Source: Lineus longissimus (taxonomy: Eukaryota > Nemertea > Pilidiophora > Heteronemertea > Lineidae). Taken from it: a stretch of 64,000 nt of DNA. This document shows, piece by piece, positions 31,757 to 43,831 of the stretch. Made by a program: the position numbers and the translations under genes. The notes below the pieces were generated by a model that was not told where the DNA came from, did no database searches, and saw nothing but the letters and a program-made list of their open reading frames with translations. Numbering within the stretch: the first letter of the stretch is position 1; the number at the start of each line of letters is the position of its first letter. The stretch spans positions 17,183,292 through 17,247,291 of the forward strand of contig NC_088312.1 of assembly GCF_910592395.1 (NCBI RefSeq), read 5' to 3'.

Positions 31757-31858
31757 TCGGAAAACGGTTCAGCTTTAAAGCTTTCAAAATACATCAAGAA
31801 ACACCTGCCTGTCGTCAACACCACCTACCTGTCTATAATGTAGAGAAATTATTAAAAA

Positions 31859-31957
31859 CACGTTGGGCGCCATTTGTAACAACCGAAAATCGTGGATCGA
31901 TACCCTAATTATAACTACAACACGTCTGGATATGCGTATGTGGTGTTTTATTTCTTA
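31859..31957 (-). promoter_or_regulatory. LTR-like end with tRNA-Lys PBS (copy 2, inverted)
   Basis: Inverted copy of 31150-31248. The PBS complement CACGTTGGGCGCCA is at 31859-31872. One extra T near 31949 distinguishes this arm. Confidence 0.5.
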
Positions 31958-32278
31958 ATGTTGCACTGTTTACTATGAATCACATATTGTATGGGGTGTG
32001 CTTCAAGAGCATACACTATATACAAAGCACTACAGTCATGCTGACTCTCTACTTAGTTTCTTAAATTACAAAGATGTGGGCCTACTACCTACGAAATAAG
32101 GAACAGGGGGATTTTAGTAATATTTAGCTTGGACCATTGGGGGAGGCATAGCCAGGTTCATCACCTTAAAGTTGAACAAAATTGGAAATTAGATGGAGAA
32201 GAAGAAAAACATGGTCATGGAAGACATGTTGGAATTTTGTGACACCAGATTGAGGCTCAGTTCAATCAGGTCACAGGC

Positions 32279-32797
32279 CTACAAGCCTACAAAGGGTGTA
32301 ACAAAAACTGAGGCCCAAACACAAAATGACCTAGCTACATCTGCATAGATTTGAAGTTGTGTGGGACCCAGCCATGGGTTGTCAAGAGTCCTCAAACGAT
32401 GAGCATGAGTGTTGAACAGAAGGCTTATAGTCTCATTAATCACCACTGACATGGTAGATGCAGGTCGTCCAAAAAACCTTTCCAAATCGCTCAGTCTGTT
32501 CGGATACGAATATCGCCTTAAAACCATACACAATGCATCGAGTCCGCTGCATGTGCACCTGTTTGTTACAGTAATCAAATCAGGAAGTCCCGACAAGCGA
32601 TACAGACGATACAGACGATACAGTTCTTCCTTCCTGAAACGAAAGTTCAACCATGACTGGTCATCAGTAAGCTCATCCAAATTAAACCTCGGCCATTGAG
32701 GGTCGTATGTAATAACGCGTTCCTGTGGTCTATCGTGAAAAAGAATGTATAGAAGATCTTCATCCTCTTCCTTGACTGCCATTTGTAGAAGGTCCAT
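32279..32797 (-). pseudogene. Harbinger-superfamily transposase N-terminal fragment (copy 2)
   Basis: Inverted copy of 30311-30829 with an identical 172-residue translation, including the YRLYRLYRL expansion. The DDE part is missing here too. Confidence 0.65.
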
Positions 32798-33177
32798 GTT
32801 GAAAGTCTATTGAACGTCGACTGTTCACTTTACCACTTGTAGGTCTCCTCGGACATGACCCGTGCAAAGTGCAGAAAATAATTACCTAACCTGTCGAATG
32901 CCATTGGCAAATTGAAGGTACCTGCCTTCTACAAGGGAAACTTACATAAACCTTGTCTATTAACTATCCGTAAAGGCTAACCGAATCTATCAGCTAAATC
33001 CCGATAAATTAAACGTTGACCATTTCATGGTTACGGATGACTAAATGTAGTCGTTAGGCCTAAATGTACTGGTGCGAATACTCTCTAATGTACGACCTCA
33101 AAACTGCTAATTGCGGTTATTTTTATACCAATTTATATGCTTCTAGAAAAGAAAAAGAATGTTTAAAACATATTTAC

Positions 33178-33618
33178 GTGGTATTCTTTGTATCAATTTT
33201 GCGGTGTTCGTTCAAGTAGTGACCAGTGAATTTTCGGAGTGGAGACTCACTGGTGAGTGACGTCATCAGGCGGCATTTTAAATCGGTTAAAAAATTTCGA
33301 AGACAGATCGCGAGCCCTAGTGAGAATAATTTGAACTTTTTTTACAGGAAATTGATACTGCATACTTCAAATATATCTGATGCTTCTTGCCCAAGATAAG
33401 CTAAAATCGTTCAAGGGCCCTCGGTCGCAGAAAGTAGGTCAAATCAAATTTTTCGTGACAGGTAGCCTTTGGGTTATACTTAATCAACATGCTGAATTGA
33501 GGTTGATAAGGCTTACGGTTACGGAATGTGCCCCTGTTGACAGATGGATGGACCGACGGACAAACAGACGCCACTTGAATAGCTATTCTACTAGCTCGCT
33601 GACTTTGTCAGCTGAGCT
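33178..33618 (-). repeat. E1-family 5' end fragment (copy 2, inverted)
   Basis: Inverted copy of 29490-29930. The hairpin is at 33593-33618 and the TGACGTCA block near 33259. Confidence 0.7.
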
Positions 33619-34313
33619 AAACATTGTTGTGTAATCTGAGCTGTGATGATAGACATCAGAACCCAGATTACGTAAACGCGGGAGTATCTCATTGATTGAA
33701 CAGTACAAAGCGTAATATATCTCCACAACAATCAGGTAAGCGCGCATAAATATTTTGTAGCGATTTTTCTACTGGTTGACTCGGTGTCGTACCGGATGCT
33801 TCTGAGATATAGCACCATCCATAGAGTGTCACACTTGATCATTGTCACAACCTGGTTAAAGACTTGTCTTGACAAGTCTAATATATGAATAGGATAACCC
33901 AAGTACTCTATAGATGATCCCAACGTACGTTATCCGAAGGGCGCCGCTACAAAGTCTGTGGGTAGGTATAAATGGCCAACAAAGTCATCAATTTAACGAA
34001 AACGTAGATTTCTTTTCATCTTTCTGTCTCATAAGGTATTTTACATCGATAATGCTCATAACCTTGCTCAGCAATAAATTCCTGTAACATAATCTAACTG
34101 TCGTTTCATATATTTGTTTTCATATTTAGTATAAGCCATGGGTGGCCCGATGCCATTTAACAGTCGAACTCTATATTATTAGTATATTCACAACCCTTGT
34201 CAACTACACCAGCGGTGTCCCGACGGGGCGGAGCCCGCCGGGAGCCTGAGTACCAACCTTTCGGTTTGAGACACAAGTCAAGAGTGATTACATAACAAAT
34301 TTTTATGTCATTT

Positions 34314-34813
34314 NNNNNNNNNNNNNNNNNNNNNNNNNNNNNNNNNNNNNNNNNNNNNNNNNNNNNNNNNNNNNNNNNNNNNNNNNNNNNNNNNNNNNNN
34401 NNNNNNNNNNNNNNNNNNNNNNNNNNNNNNNNNNNNNNNNNNNNNNNNNNNNNNNNNNNNNNNNNNNNNNNNNNNNNNNNNNNNNNNNNNNNNNNNNNNN
34501 NNNNNNNNNNNNNNNNNNNNNNNNNNNNNNNNNNNNNNNNNNNNNNNNNNNNNNNNNNNNNNNNNNNNNNNNNNNNNNNNNNNNNNNNNNNNNNNNNNNN
34601 NNNNNNNNNNNNNNNNNNNNNNNNNNNNNNNNNNNNNNNNNNNNNNNNNNNNNNNNNNNNNNNNNNNNNNNNNNNNNNNNNNNNNNNNNNNNNNNNNNNN
34701 NNNNNNNNNNNNNNNNNNNNNNNNNNNNNNNNNNNNNNNNNNNNNNNNNNNNNNNNNNNNNNNNNNNNNNNNNNNNNNNNNNNNNNNNNNNNNNNNNNNN
34801 NNNNNNNNNNNNN
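34314..34813. other. Assembly gap (500 N)
   Basis: Exactly 500 N, the usual placeholder for unknown size. Sequence before it corresponds to palindrome position 28795 (inverted). Sequence after it equals 27790 onward in direct orientation. Confidence 1.
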
Positions 34814-36513
34814 GAAGAAATCAGAGATTTGATAGGACACTTTTGACGCGCCGTCGGACTCTTCTCCGCGCGCCTGGATGACAGTTTTTTCGGACAATCC
34901 ACCGTATATCGATTGAAATAACGTCAAGCCTACGCATACGAACTCTTTCATGTTTTACGACTTTGTAGTCAGAGATATTGTTGAGACAATGGTGTACGTC
35001 TTTTTCGGGTTATGACTCATCTATGATACTATTTTTATCAAGTTTTACGGGTCACGTCTTCTACGGCCTGTGATCCGCGTCAAATCACTTTACGTTGACA
35101 ACAACGTACACTTTCGGTCTGGACACACGTCCCTCAGTCATTCTTTAATATTTCCTAAACCGTACATCAAAATCTCACTAAATCCTGAATACGAATTCTT
35201 ATTTATGTCAACTACCAGTAGTATGTAACCATTTTAGGGTTATGTGCTTTGAGTTTAAGACATTTAATGACAAAGCTAGATGAAGTGCGATTCCGCCGTC
35301 TTATTCTACTGACGTAATACCTTAGACGCTCGAGCTTCCAGTGTCCGACACCTGTTTTAGAAGTTAAAATATGTAAGATTTAGACATATAACCATTATCA
35401 AAATTTGTATATATGATCATGAGAATCATTAGAAAGATTTGGATCGGTTCGATTGAAGGTTATATGTTTCGTTATCGAGTTATCGAGGCGATCGTATCGG
35501 TATAAATTGAGAATGCGGCGTCACATCCATTTACGTTAAAGGCTTAACCATTACGCACGGCGGCGTCATTTCCTAGATGCCCTGTGTTTAGTTCAAAAGT
35601 GCTCAAAACTCTTCCATTAAAAAGCCATGGAAGTTTTTCCTATCTTTTCTTCTAACAATATGGGATCAATTCCATGTTTCAGTTTTCTGGTTATTAGAAC
35701 CGCATGCTTGCCGTTTCGAATTATATTCGGCATTCCCTCTCAAAAATTGACTAAATTTCGGGTCACGTGACGTGATTCTAGCCTCGTGATTGGATGTGGC
35801 GTGACGTCGTGAAGCTATAAATGACATAAAAATTTGTTATGTAATCACTCTTGACTTGTGTCTCAAACCGAAAGGTTGGTACTCAGGCTCCCGGCGGGCT
35901 CCGCCCCGTCGGGACACCGCTGGTGTAGTTGACAAGGGTTGTGAATATACTAATAATATAGAGTTCGACTGTTAAATGGCATCGGGCCACCCATGGCTTA
36001 TACTAAATATGAAAGCAAATATATGAAACGACCGTTAGATTATGTTACAGGAATTTATTGCTGAGCAAGGTTATGAGCATTATCGATGTAAAATACCTTA
36101 TGAGACAGAAAGATGAAAAGAAATCTACGTTTTCGTTAAATTGATGACTTTGTTGGCCATTTATACCTACCCACAGACTTTGTAGCGGCGCCCTTCGGAT
36201 AACGTACGTTGGGATCATCTATAGAGTACTTGGGTTATCCTATTCATATATTAGACTTGTCAAGACAAGTCTTTAACCAGGTTGTGACAATGATCAAGTG
36301 TGACACTCTATGGATGGTGCTATATCTCAGAAGCATCCGGTACGACACCGAGTCAACCAGTAGAAAAATCGCTACAAAATATTTATGCGCGCTTACCTGA
36401 TTGTTGTGGAGATATATTACGCTTTGTACTGTTCAATCAATGAGATACTCCCGCGGTTACGTAATCTGGGTTCTGATGTCTATCATCACAGCTCAGATTA
36501 CACAACAATGTTT

Positions 36514-36954
36514 AGCTCAGCTGACAAAGTCAGCGAGCTAGTAGAATAGCTATTCAAGTGGCGTCTGTTTGTCCGTCGGTCCATCCATCTGTCAACAGGG
36601 GCACATTCCGTAACCGTAAGCCTTATCAACCTCAATTCAGCATGTTGATTAAGTATAACCCAAAGGCTACCTGTCACGAAAAATTTGATTTGACCTACTT
36701 TCTGCGACCGAGGGCCCTTAAACGATTTTAGCTTATCTTGGGCAAGAAGCATCAGATATATTTGAAGTATGCAGTATCAATTTCCTGTAAAAAAAGTTCA
36801 AATTATTCTCACTAGGGCTCGCGATCTGTCTTCGAAATTTTTTAACCGATTTAAAATGCCGCTTGATGACGTCACTCACCAGTGAGTCTCCACTCCGAAA
36901 ATTCACTGGTCACTACTTGAACGAACACCGCAAAATTGATACAAAGAATACCAC
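36514..36954 (+). repeat. E1-family 5' end fragment (copy 3)
   Basis: Direct copy of 29490-29930 with one visible difference (GCCGCTTGATGACG here, GCCGCCTGATGACG there). Confidence 0.7.
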
Positions 36955-37334
36955 GTAAATATGTTTTAAACATTCTTTTTCTTTTCTAGAAGCATATAAA
37001 TTGGTATAAAAATAACCGCAATTAGCAGTTTTGAGGTCGTACATTAGAGAGTATTCGCACCAGTACATTTAGGCCTAACGACTACATTTAGTCATCCGTA
37101 ACCATGAAATGGTCAACGTTTAATTTATCGGGATTTAGCTGATAGATTCGGTTAGCCTTTACGGATAGTTAATAGACAAGGTTTATGTAAGTTTCCCTTG
37201 TAGAAGGCAGGTACCTTCAATTTGCCAATGGCATTCGACAGGTTAGGTAATTATTTTCTGCACTTTGCACGGGTCATGTCCGAGGAGACCTACAAGTGGT
37301 AAAGTGAACAGTCGACGTTCAATAGACTTTCAAC

Positions 37335-37853
37335 ATGGACCTTCTACAAATGGCAGTCAAGGAAGAGGATGAAGATCTTCTATACATTCTTTTTCACGAT
37401 AGACCACAGGAACGCGTTATTACATACGACCCTCAATGGCCGAGGTTTAATTTGGATGAGCTTACTGATGACCAGTCATGGTTGAACTTTCGTTTCAGGA
37501 AGGAAGAACTGTATCGTCTGTATCGTCTGTATCGCTTGTCGGGACTTCCTGATTTGATTACTGTAACAAACAGGTGCACATGCAGCGGACTCGATGCATT
37601 GTGTATGGTTTTAAGGCGATATTCGTATCCGAACAGACTGAGCGATTTGGAAAGGTTTTTTGGACGACCTGCATCTACCATGTCAGTGGTGATTAATGAG
37701 ACTATAAGCCTTCTGTTCAACACTCATGCTCATCGTTTGAGGACTCTTGACAACCCATGGCTGGGTCCCACACAACTTCAAATCTATGCAGATGTAGCTA
37801 GGTCATTTTGTGTTTGGGCCTCAGTTTTTGTTACACCCTTTGTAGGCTTGTAG
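37335..37853 (+). pseudogene. Harbinger-superfamily transposase N-terminal fragment (copy 3)
   Basis: Same 172-residue translation as 30311-30829. It has the same truncation, with no DDE catalytic domain downstream. Confidence 0.65.
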
Positions 37854-38173
37854 GCCTGTGACCTGATTGAACTGAGCCTCAATCTGGTGTCACAAAATTC
37901 CAACATGTCTTCCATGACCATGTTTTTCTTCTTCTCCATCTAATTTCCAATTTTGTTCAACTTTAAGGTGATGAACCTGGCTATGCCTCCCCCAATGGTC
38001 CAAGCTAAATATTACTAAAATCCCCCTGTTCCTTATTTCGTAGGTAGTAGGCCCACATCTTTGTAATTTAAGAAACTAAGTAGAGAGTCAGCATGACTGT
38101 AGTGCTTTGTATATAGTGTATGCTCTTGAAGCACACCCCATACAATATGTGATTCATAGTAAACAGTGCAACA

Positions 38174-38272
38174 TTAAGAAATAAACACCACATACGCATA
38201 TCCAGACGTGTTGTAGTTATAATTAGGGTATCGATCCACGATTTTCGGTTGTTACAAATGGCGCCCAACGTG
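38174..38272 (+). promoter_or_regulatory. LTR-like end with tRNA-Lys PBS (copy 3)
   Basis: Copy of 31150-31248. TGGCGCCCAACGTG is at 38259-38272. Confidence 0.5.
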
Positions 38273-38374
38273 TTTTTAATAATTTCTCTACATTATAGAC
38301 AGGTAGGTGGTGTTGACGACAGGCAGGTGTTTCTTGATGTATTTTGAAAGCTTTAAAGCTGAACCGTTTTCCGA

Positions 38375-38754
38375 GGGAGTGAGGGAGTGAGGGAGTGAGG
38401 GAGTGAGGGAGTGAGGGAGGCCATATTGGTGGCCATATTGAAAATCGGAACGAGCCAGTTTTCGAAAGGAACCTTCTTCTAGTCACCCACTCCCTCACTC
38501 CCTCACTCCCTCACTCCCTCACTCCCTCACTCCCTCACTCCCTCACTCCCTCACTCCCTCACTCCCTCACTCCCTCACTCCCTCACTCCCTCCCTCCTCC
38601 CTCCCTCCCTCCTCCCTCCCTCCCTCACTCCCTCACTCCCTCACTCACTCACTCACTCACTCACTCACTCCCTCACTCCCTCACTCACTCACTCACTCAC
38701 TCATTCATGAGTTTATTTATTTTTGAGATGGTTCAGCTTTAAACAAATGGATTT
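38375..38754. repeat. Palindrome 2 centre: CACTCCCT/GGGAGTGA microsatellite
   Basis: Same layout as 31351-31756, but the simple-repeat tracts differ in length and order (for example CCTCCCTCCTCC near 38590-38615). This accounts for most of the 22-bp offset difference between the two palindromes. Confidence 0.95.
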
Positions 38755-38860
38755 TCGGGAAAACGGTTCAGCTTTAAAGCTTTCAAAATACATCAAGAAA
38801 CACCGTGCCTGTCGTCAACACACACCTACCTGTCCTATAATGTAGAGAAATTATTAAAAA

Positions 38861-38960
38861 CACGTTGGGCGCCATTTTGTAACAACCGAAAATCGTGGAT
38901 CGATACCCTAATTATAACTACAACACGTCTGGATATGCGTATGTGGTGTTTATTTCTTAA
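38861..38960 (-). promoter_or_regulatory. LTR-like end with tRNA-Lys PBS (copy 4, inverted)
   Basis: CACGTTGGGCGCCA lies at 38861-38874. Several single-base insertions relative to the other copies occur around 38802-38878. Confidence 0.5.
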
Positions 38961-39280
38961 TGTTGCACTGTTTACTATGAATCACATATTGTATGGGGTG
39001 TGCTTCAAGAGCATACACTATATACAAAGCACTACAGTCATGCTGACTCTCTACTTAGTTTCTTAAATTACAAAGATGTGGGCCTACTACCTACGAAATA
39101 AGGAACAGGGGGATTTTAGTAATATTTAGCTTGGACCATTGGGGGAGGCATAGCCAGGTTCATCACCTTAAAGTTGAACAAAATTGGAAATTAGATGGAG
39201 AAGAAGAAAAACATGGTCATGGAAGACATGTTGGAATTTTGTGACACCAGATTGAGGCTCAGTTCAATCAGGTCACAGGC

Positions 39281-39799
39281 CTACAAGCCTACAAAGGGTG
39301 TAACAAAAACTGAGGCCCAAACACAAAATGACCTAGCTACATCTGCATAGATTTGAAGTTGTGTGGGACCCAGCCATGGGTTGTCAAGAGTCCTCAAACG
39401 ATGAGCATGAGTGTTGAACAGAAGGCTTATAGTCTCATTAATCACCACTGACATGGTAGATGCAGGTCGTCCAAAAAACCTTTCCAAATCGCTCAGTCTG
39501 TTCGGATACGAATATCGCCTTAAAACCATACACAATGCATCGAGTCCGCTGCATGTGCACCTGTTTGTTACAGTAATCAAATCAGGAAGTCCCGACAAGC
39601 GATACAGACGATACAGACGATACAGTTCTTCCTTCCTGAAACGAAAGTTCAACCATGACTGGTCATCAGTAAGCTCATCCAAATTAAACCTCGGCCATTG
39701 AGGGTCGTATGTAATAACGCGTTCCTGTGGTCTATCGTGAAAAAGAATGTATAGAAGATCTTCATCCTCTTCCTTGACTGCCATTTGTAGAAGGTCCAT
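39281..39799 (-). pseudogene. Harbinger-superfamily transposase N-terminal fragment (copy 4)
   Basis: Inverted copy with the same 172-residue translation. One base differs just upstream of its ATG (GAGCGTCG here versus GAACGTCG in copy 2). Confidence 0.65.
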
Positions 39800-40179
39800 G
39801 TTGAAAGTCTATTGAGCGTCGACTGTTCACTTTACCACTTGTAGGTCTCCTCGGACATGACCCGTGCAAAGTGCAGAAAATAATTACCTAACCTGTCGAA
39901 TGCCATTGGCAAATTGAAGGTACCTGCCTTCTACAAGGGAAACTTACATAAACCTTGTCTATTAACTATCCGTAAAGGCTAACCGAATCTATCAGCTAAA
40001 TCCCGATAAATTAAACGTTGACCATTTCATGGTTACGGATGACTAAATGTAGTCGTTAGGCCTAAATGTACTGGTGCGAATACTCTCTAATGTACGACCT
40101 CAAAACTGCTAATTGCGGTTATTTTTATACCAATTTTTATGCTTCTAGAAAAGAAAAAGAATGTTTAAAACATATTTAC

Positions 40180-40620
40180 GTGGTATTCTTTGTATCAATT
40201 TTGCGGTGTTCGTTCAAGTAGTGACCAGTGAATTTTCGGAGTGGAGACTCACTGGTGAGTGACGTCATCAGGCGGCATTTTAAATCGGTTAAAAAATTTC
40301 GAAGACAGATCGCGAGCCCTAGTGAGAATAATTTGAACTTTTTTTACAGGAAATTGATACTGCATACTTCAAATATATCTGATGCTTCTTGCCCAAGATA
40401 AGCTAAAATCGTTCAAGGGCCCTCGGTCGCAGAAAGTAGGTCAAATCAAATTTTTCGTGACAGGTAGCCTTTGGGTTATACTTAATCAACATGCTGAATT
40501 GAGGTTGATAAGGCTTACGGTTACGGAATGTGCCCCTGTTGACAGATGGATGGACCGACGGACAAACAGACGCCACTTGAATAGCTATTCTACTAGCTCG
40601 CTGACTTTGTCAGCTGAGCT
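40180..40620 (-). repeat. E1-family 5' end fragment (copy 4, inverted)
   Basis: Inverted copy of the family 5' end. The hairpin is at 40595-40620 and the TGACGTCA block near 40260. Confidence 0.7.
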
Positions 40621-42908
40621 AAACATTGTTGTGTAATCTGAGCTGTGATGATAGACATCAGAACCCAGATTACGTAAACGCGGGAGTATCTCATTGATTG
40701 AACAGTACAAAGCGTAATATATCTCCACAACAATCAGGTAAGCGCGCATAAATATTTTGTAGCGATTTTTCTACTGGTTGACTCGGTGTCGTACCGGATG
40801 CTTCTGAGATATAGCACCATCCATAGAGTGTCACACTTGATCATTGTCACAACCTGGTTAAAGACTTGTCTTGACAAGTCTAATATATGAATAGGATAAC
40901 CCAAGTACTCTATAGATGATCCCAACGTACGTTATCCGAAGGGCGCCGCTACAAAGTCTGTGGGTAGGTATAAATGGCCAACAAAGTCATCAATTTAACG
41001 AAAACGTAGATTTCTTTTCATCTTTCTGTCTCATAAGGTATTTTACATCGATAATGCTCATAACCTTGCTCAGCAATAAATTCCTGTAACATAATCTAAC
41101 TGTCGTTTCATATATTTGTTTTCATATTTAGTATAAGCCATGGGTGGCCCGATGCCATTTAACAGTCGAACTCTATATTATTAGTATATTCACAACCCTT
41201 GTCAACTACACCAGCGGTGTCCCGACGGGGCGGAGCCCGCCGGGAGCCTGAGTACCAACCTTTCGGTTTGAGACACAAGTCAAGAGTGATTACATAACAA
41301 ATTTTTATGTCATTTATAGCTTCACGACGTCACGCCACATCCAATCACGAGGCTAGAATCACGTCACGTGACCCGAAATTTAGTCAATTTTTGAGAGGGA
41401 ATGCCGAATATAATTCGAAACGGCAAGCATGCGGTTCTAATAACCAGAAAACTGAAACATGGAATTGATCCCATATTGTTAGAAGAAAAGATAGGAAAAA
41501 CTTCCATGGCTTTTTAATGGAAGAGTTTTGAGCACTTTTGAACTAAACACAGGGCATCTAGGAAATGACGCCGCCGTGCGTAATGGTTAAGCCTTTAACG
41601 TAAATGGATGTGACGCCGCATTCTCAATTTATACCGATACGATCGCCTCGATAACTCGATAACGAAACATATAACCTTCAATCGAACCGATCCAAATCTT
41701 TCTAATGATTCTCATGATCATATATACAAATTTTGATAATGGTTATATGTCTAAATCTTACATATTTTAACTTCTAAAACAGGTGTCGGACACTGGAAGC
41801 TCGAGCGTCTAAGGTATTACGTCAGTAGAATAAGACGGCGGAATCGCACTTCATCTAGCTTTGTCATTAAATGTCTTAAACTCAAAGCACATAACCCTAA
41901 AATGGTTACATACTACTGGTAGTTGACATAAATAAGAATTCGTATTCAGGATTTAGTGAGATTTTGATGTACGGTTTAGGAAATATTAAAGAATGACTGA
42001 GGGACGTGTGTCCAGACCGAAAGTGTACGTTGTTGTCAACGTAAAGTGATTTGACGCGGATCACAGGCCGTAGAAGACGTGACCCGTAAAACTTGATAAA
42101 AATAGTATCATAGATGAGTCATAACCCGAAAAAGACGTACACCATTGTCTCAACAATATCTCTGACTACAAAGTCGTAAAACATGAAAGAGTTCGTATGC
42201 GTAGGCTTGACGTTATTTCAATCGATATACGGTGGATTGTCCGAAAAAACTGTCATCCAGGCGCGCGGAGAAGAGTCCGACGGCGCGTCAAAAGTGTCCT
42301 ATCAAATCTCTGATTTCTTCATCAAACTTTCGATCATATCATGATTTGCATAGCAAGAATATGAGGTGAGTGACCGCAAGTACATCATCTGGGCGTAATA
42401 AAGGATTTGGTGAGGAAGAAAATATGTTTTAGATGGAGTTTTGAAACGTAAACAAGTATAAAACCGTAGCAGTGTAATGTACACGAAATGTACACAGAGC
42501 ATAACAATGGACCACACAATGTGATACACACAGAGACAAATACTGTTACGTTATGTAAAGAAATGACCAGTTTGATGATTTATGGCACTCAACTCGAATT
42601 CAAAAGCTTATTTCTTATCTCAAACTAGAGTATCTGTATTTTCACATACAACAAACCCAAACTAAGGCTCGAGTGATGGAGGTAGTAATCAAGGAGCAAA
42701 ATTTAAAGGGGGAAAAGGGAATGACAGTCTTACTTGCTGTACTGGACAAACAAAGGGGTGTTTCAGTGGCAGATGGAGACTATGGAAAGGAGGGTGGGAA
42801 TAATTTTGAATTACACGTAAGAATTTACCAAGAATTCTACAATTTACAACAATCCGGTAAACGTGCGTAGTATTTATAACAATTTTCTGGGGTGCCAAAC
42901 GAATGCGA

Positions 42909-43831
42909 TTAAAACCAAAGATAAACTATTCGTCGCCTTCTAAGATCGGGATAGATTTCTGGATTGAATGCTTCCTTTCTGCTGACTTTGCGAGTAACAT
43001 AAGGCTCTTGAAGAAGGATAATGTCTCCAACTTTCATCTGATGTCCCTTAGTGATCCACTTATACCTATTTGTTAGTGCGGGAATGTATTCAGTAACCAC
43101 TGACAAAGTGCTTCCAGATTTGGTTCACTGAGCTCTGAATGAACTCGAATCTCTTGTGTAGATTCCTTGTCTCTTCAAAGGGGCCTTGAGGACTATCTGA
43201 GAAAGCACACCAAAGAATGAAGTGGTTGGGTGTCATTACCTGTGGGTCAGTTGGATCATTTGAACTGTATCCAAGTGGTCTTGAATTCACTAGGTTTTGG
43301 ACCTCAGCGAAAACGCAGGACATCTCATTCCAGGTTAAATTCTGTTGACCTACGACTGTCTTCATTGCCCTCTTGACCTGCTTGACCATTGACTCATAAA
43401 AGACTCCTTGGTGTGGGCTGAGCGGGGTGTTGAACTTCCATTTGACTTTGTGAAGCATCGCAATCTCTTCCTTCTTTTACGAGTTTCTTCAACTCTGCTT
43501 TGGCTCCAACATACGAAGTTCCATTATCTGAGATGAAGACTGATGGCCAGCCGTGGTGTGCTACAAACCTTCGTAGCATGCATGAGAATGATTGGGTCGA
43601 GAGGTTTTCCACAATTTCGAGATGAAAAGCTCTAATTGTTGAACATGTGAAGACTGCCCCCCAAGCCTTGATCACTTTGTTACAACCATATTTGAGCGGA
43701 AATGGACCGAATAAGTCAACGCCTATTGTGCTGTAAACAGGAGCAAACAACTTTAGACAGTCCGATGGAAGATTTGCCATGAGCGCTGCGTGAGCTGGTC
43801 TGCAGGCCTTTCTAGAAAACAACACAATCAC
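42909..43831 (-). pseudogene. BEL/Pao integrase remnant, inverted copy
   Basis: Near-identical inverted copy of 26280-27201 with the same frameshift between the second and third catalytic positions and the same internal stop. A few substitutions are seen (for example at 43144 and 43425). The copy ends at 43831, where TCTGTATAACTAAAATG of the satellite begins. Confidence 0.8.

Larger units (their letters stand above)
26280..34313. repeat. Palindrome 1: left arm 26280-31350, right arm 31757-34313 (cut by gap)
   Basis: The arms are inverted copies with near-perfect identity. Coordinates x and 63108-x pair for every feature checked (for example 30311-30829 with 32279-32797 and 29474-29728 with 33380-33634). 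The unpaired centre (31351-31756) holds a GGGAGTGA / CACTCCCT microsatellite. The right arm ends at the N gap. Arm-specific substitutions exist (for example 29434 GG versus AA at its partner), so the arms are not literal copies of one strand. Confidence 0.9.
34814..43831. repeat. Palindrome 2: left arm 34814-38374, right arm 38755-43831
   Basis: The left arm equals 27790-31350 shifted by 7024. The right arm pairs as x and 77134-x (for example 37335-37853 with 39281-39799). It runs on through the BEL integrase to 43831, matching the left end of palindrome 1 (26280), then switches abruptly to satellite. Differences from palindrome 1 are few (for example C/T at 28338 versus T here, A/T at 40137, and G/A at 39814). 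Confidence 0.9.

Noticed and set aside
34157-34951. Long open frames spanning the N gap
   Set aside because: The middle is N, so the frame is an artefact of untranslated gap bases.
26280-43831. Palindromes explained wholly as missing-adaptor read artefacts
   Set aside because: Arm-specific substitutions are shared by both left arms and differ from both right arms, which a simple fold-back read error would not produce.
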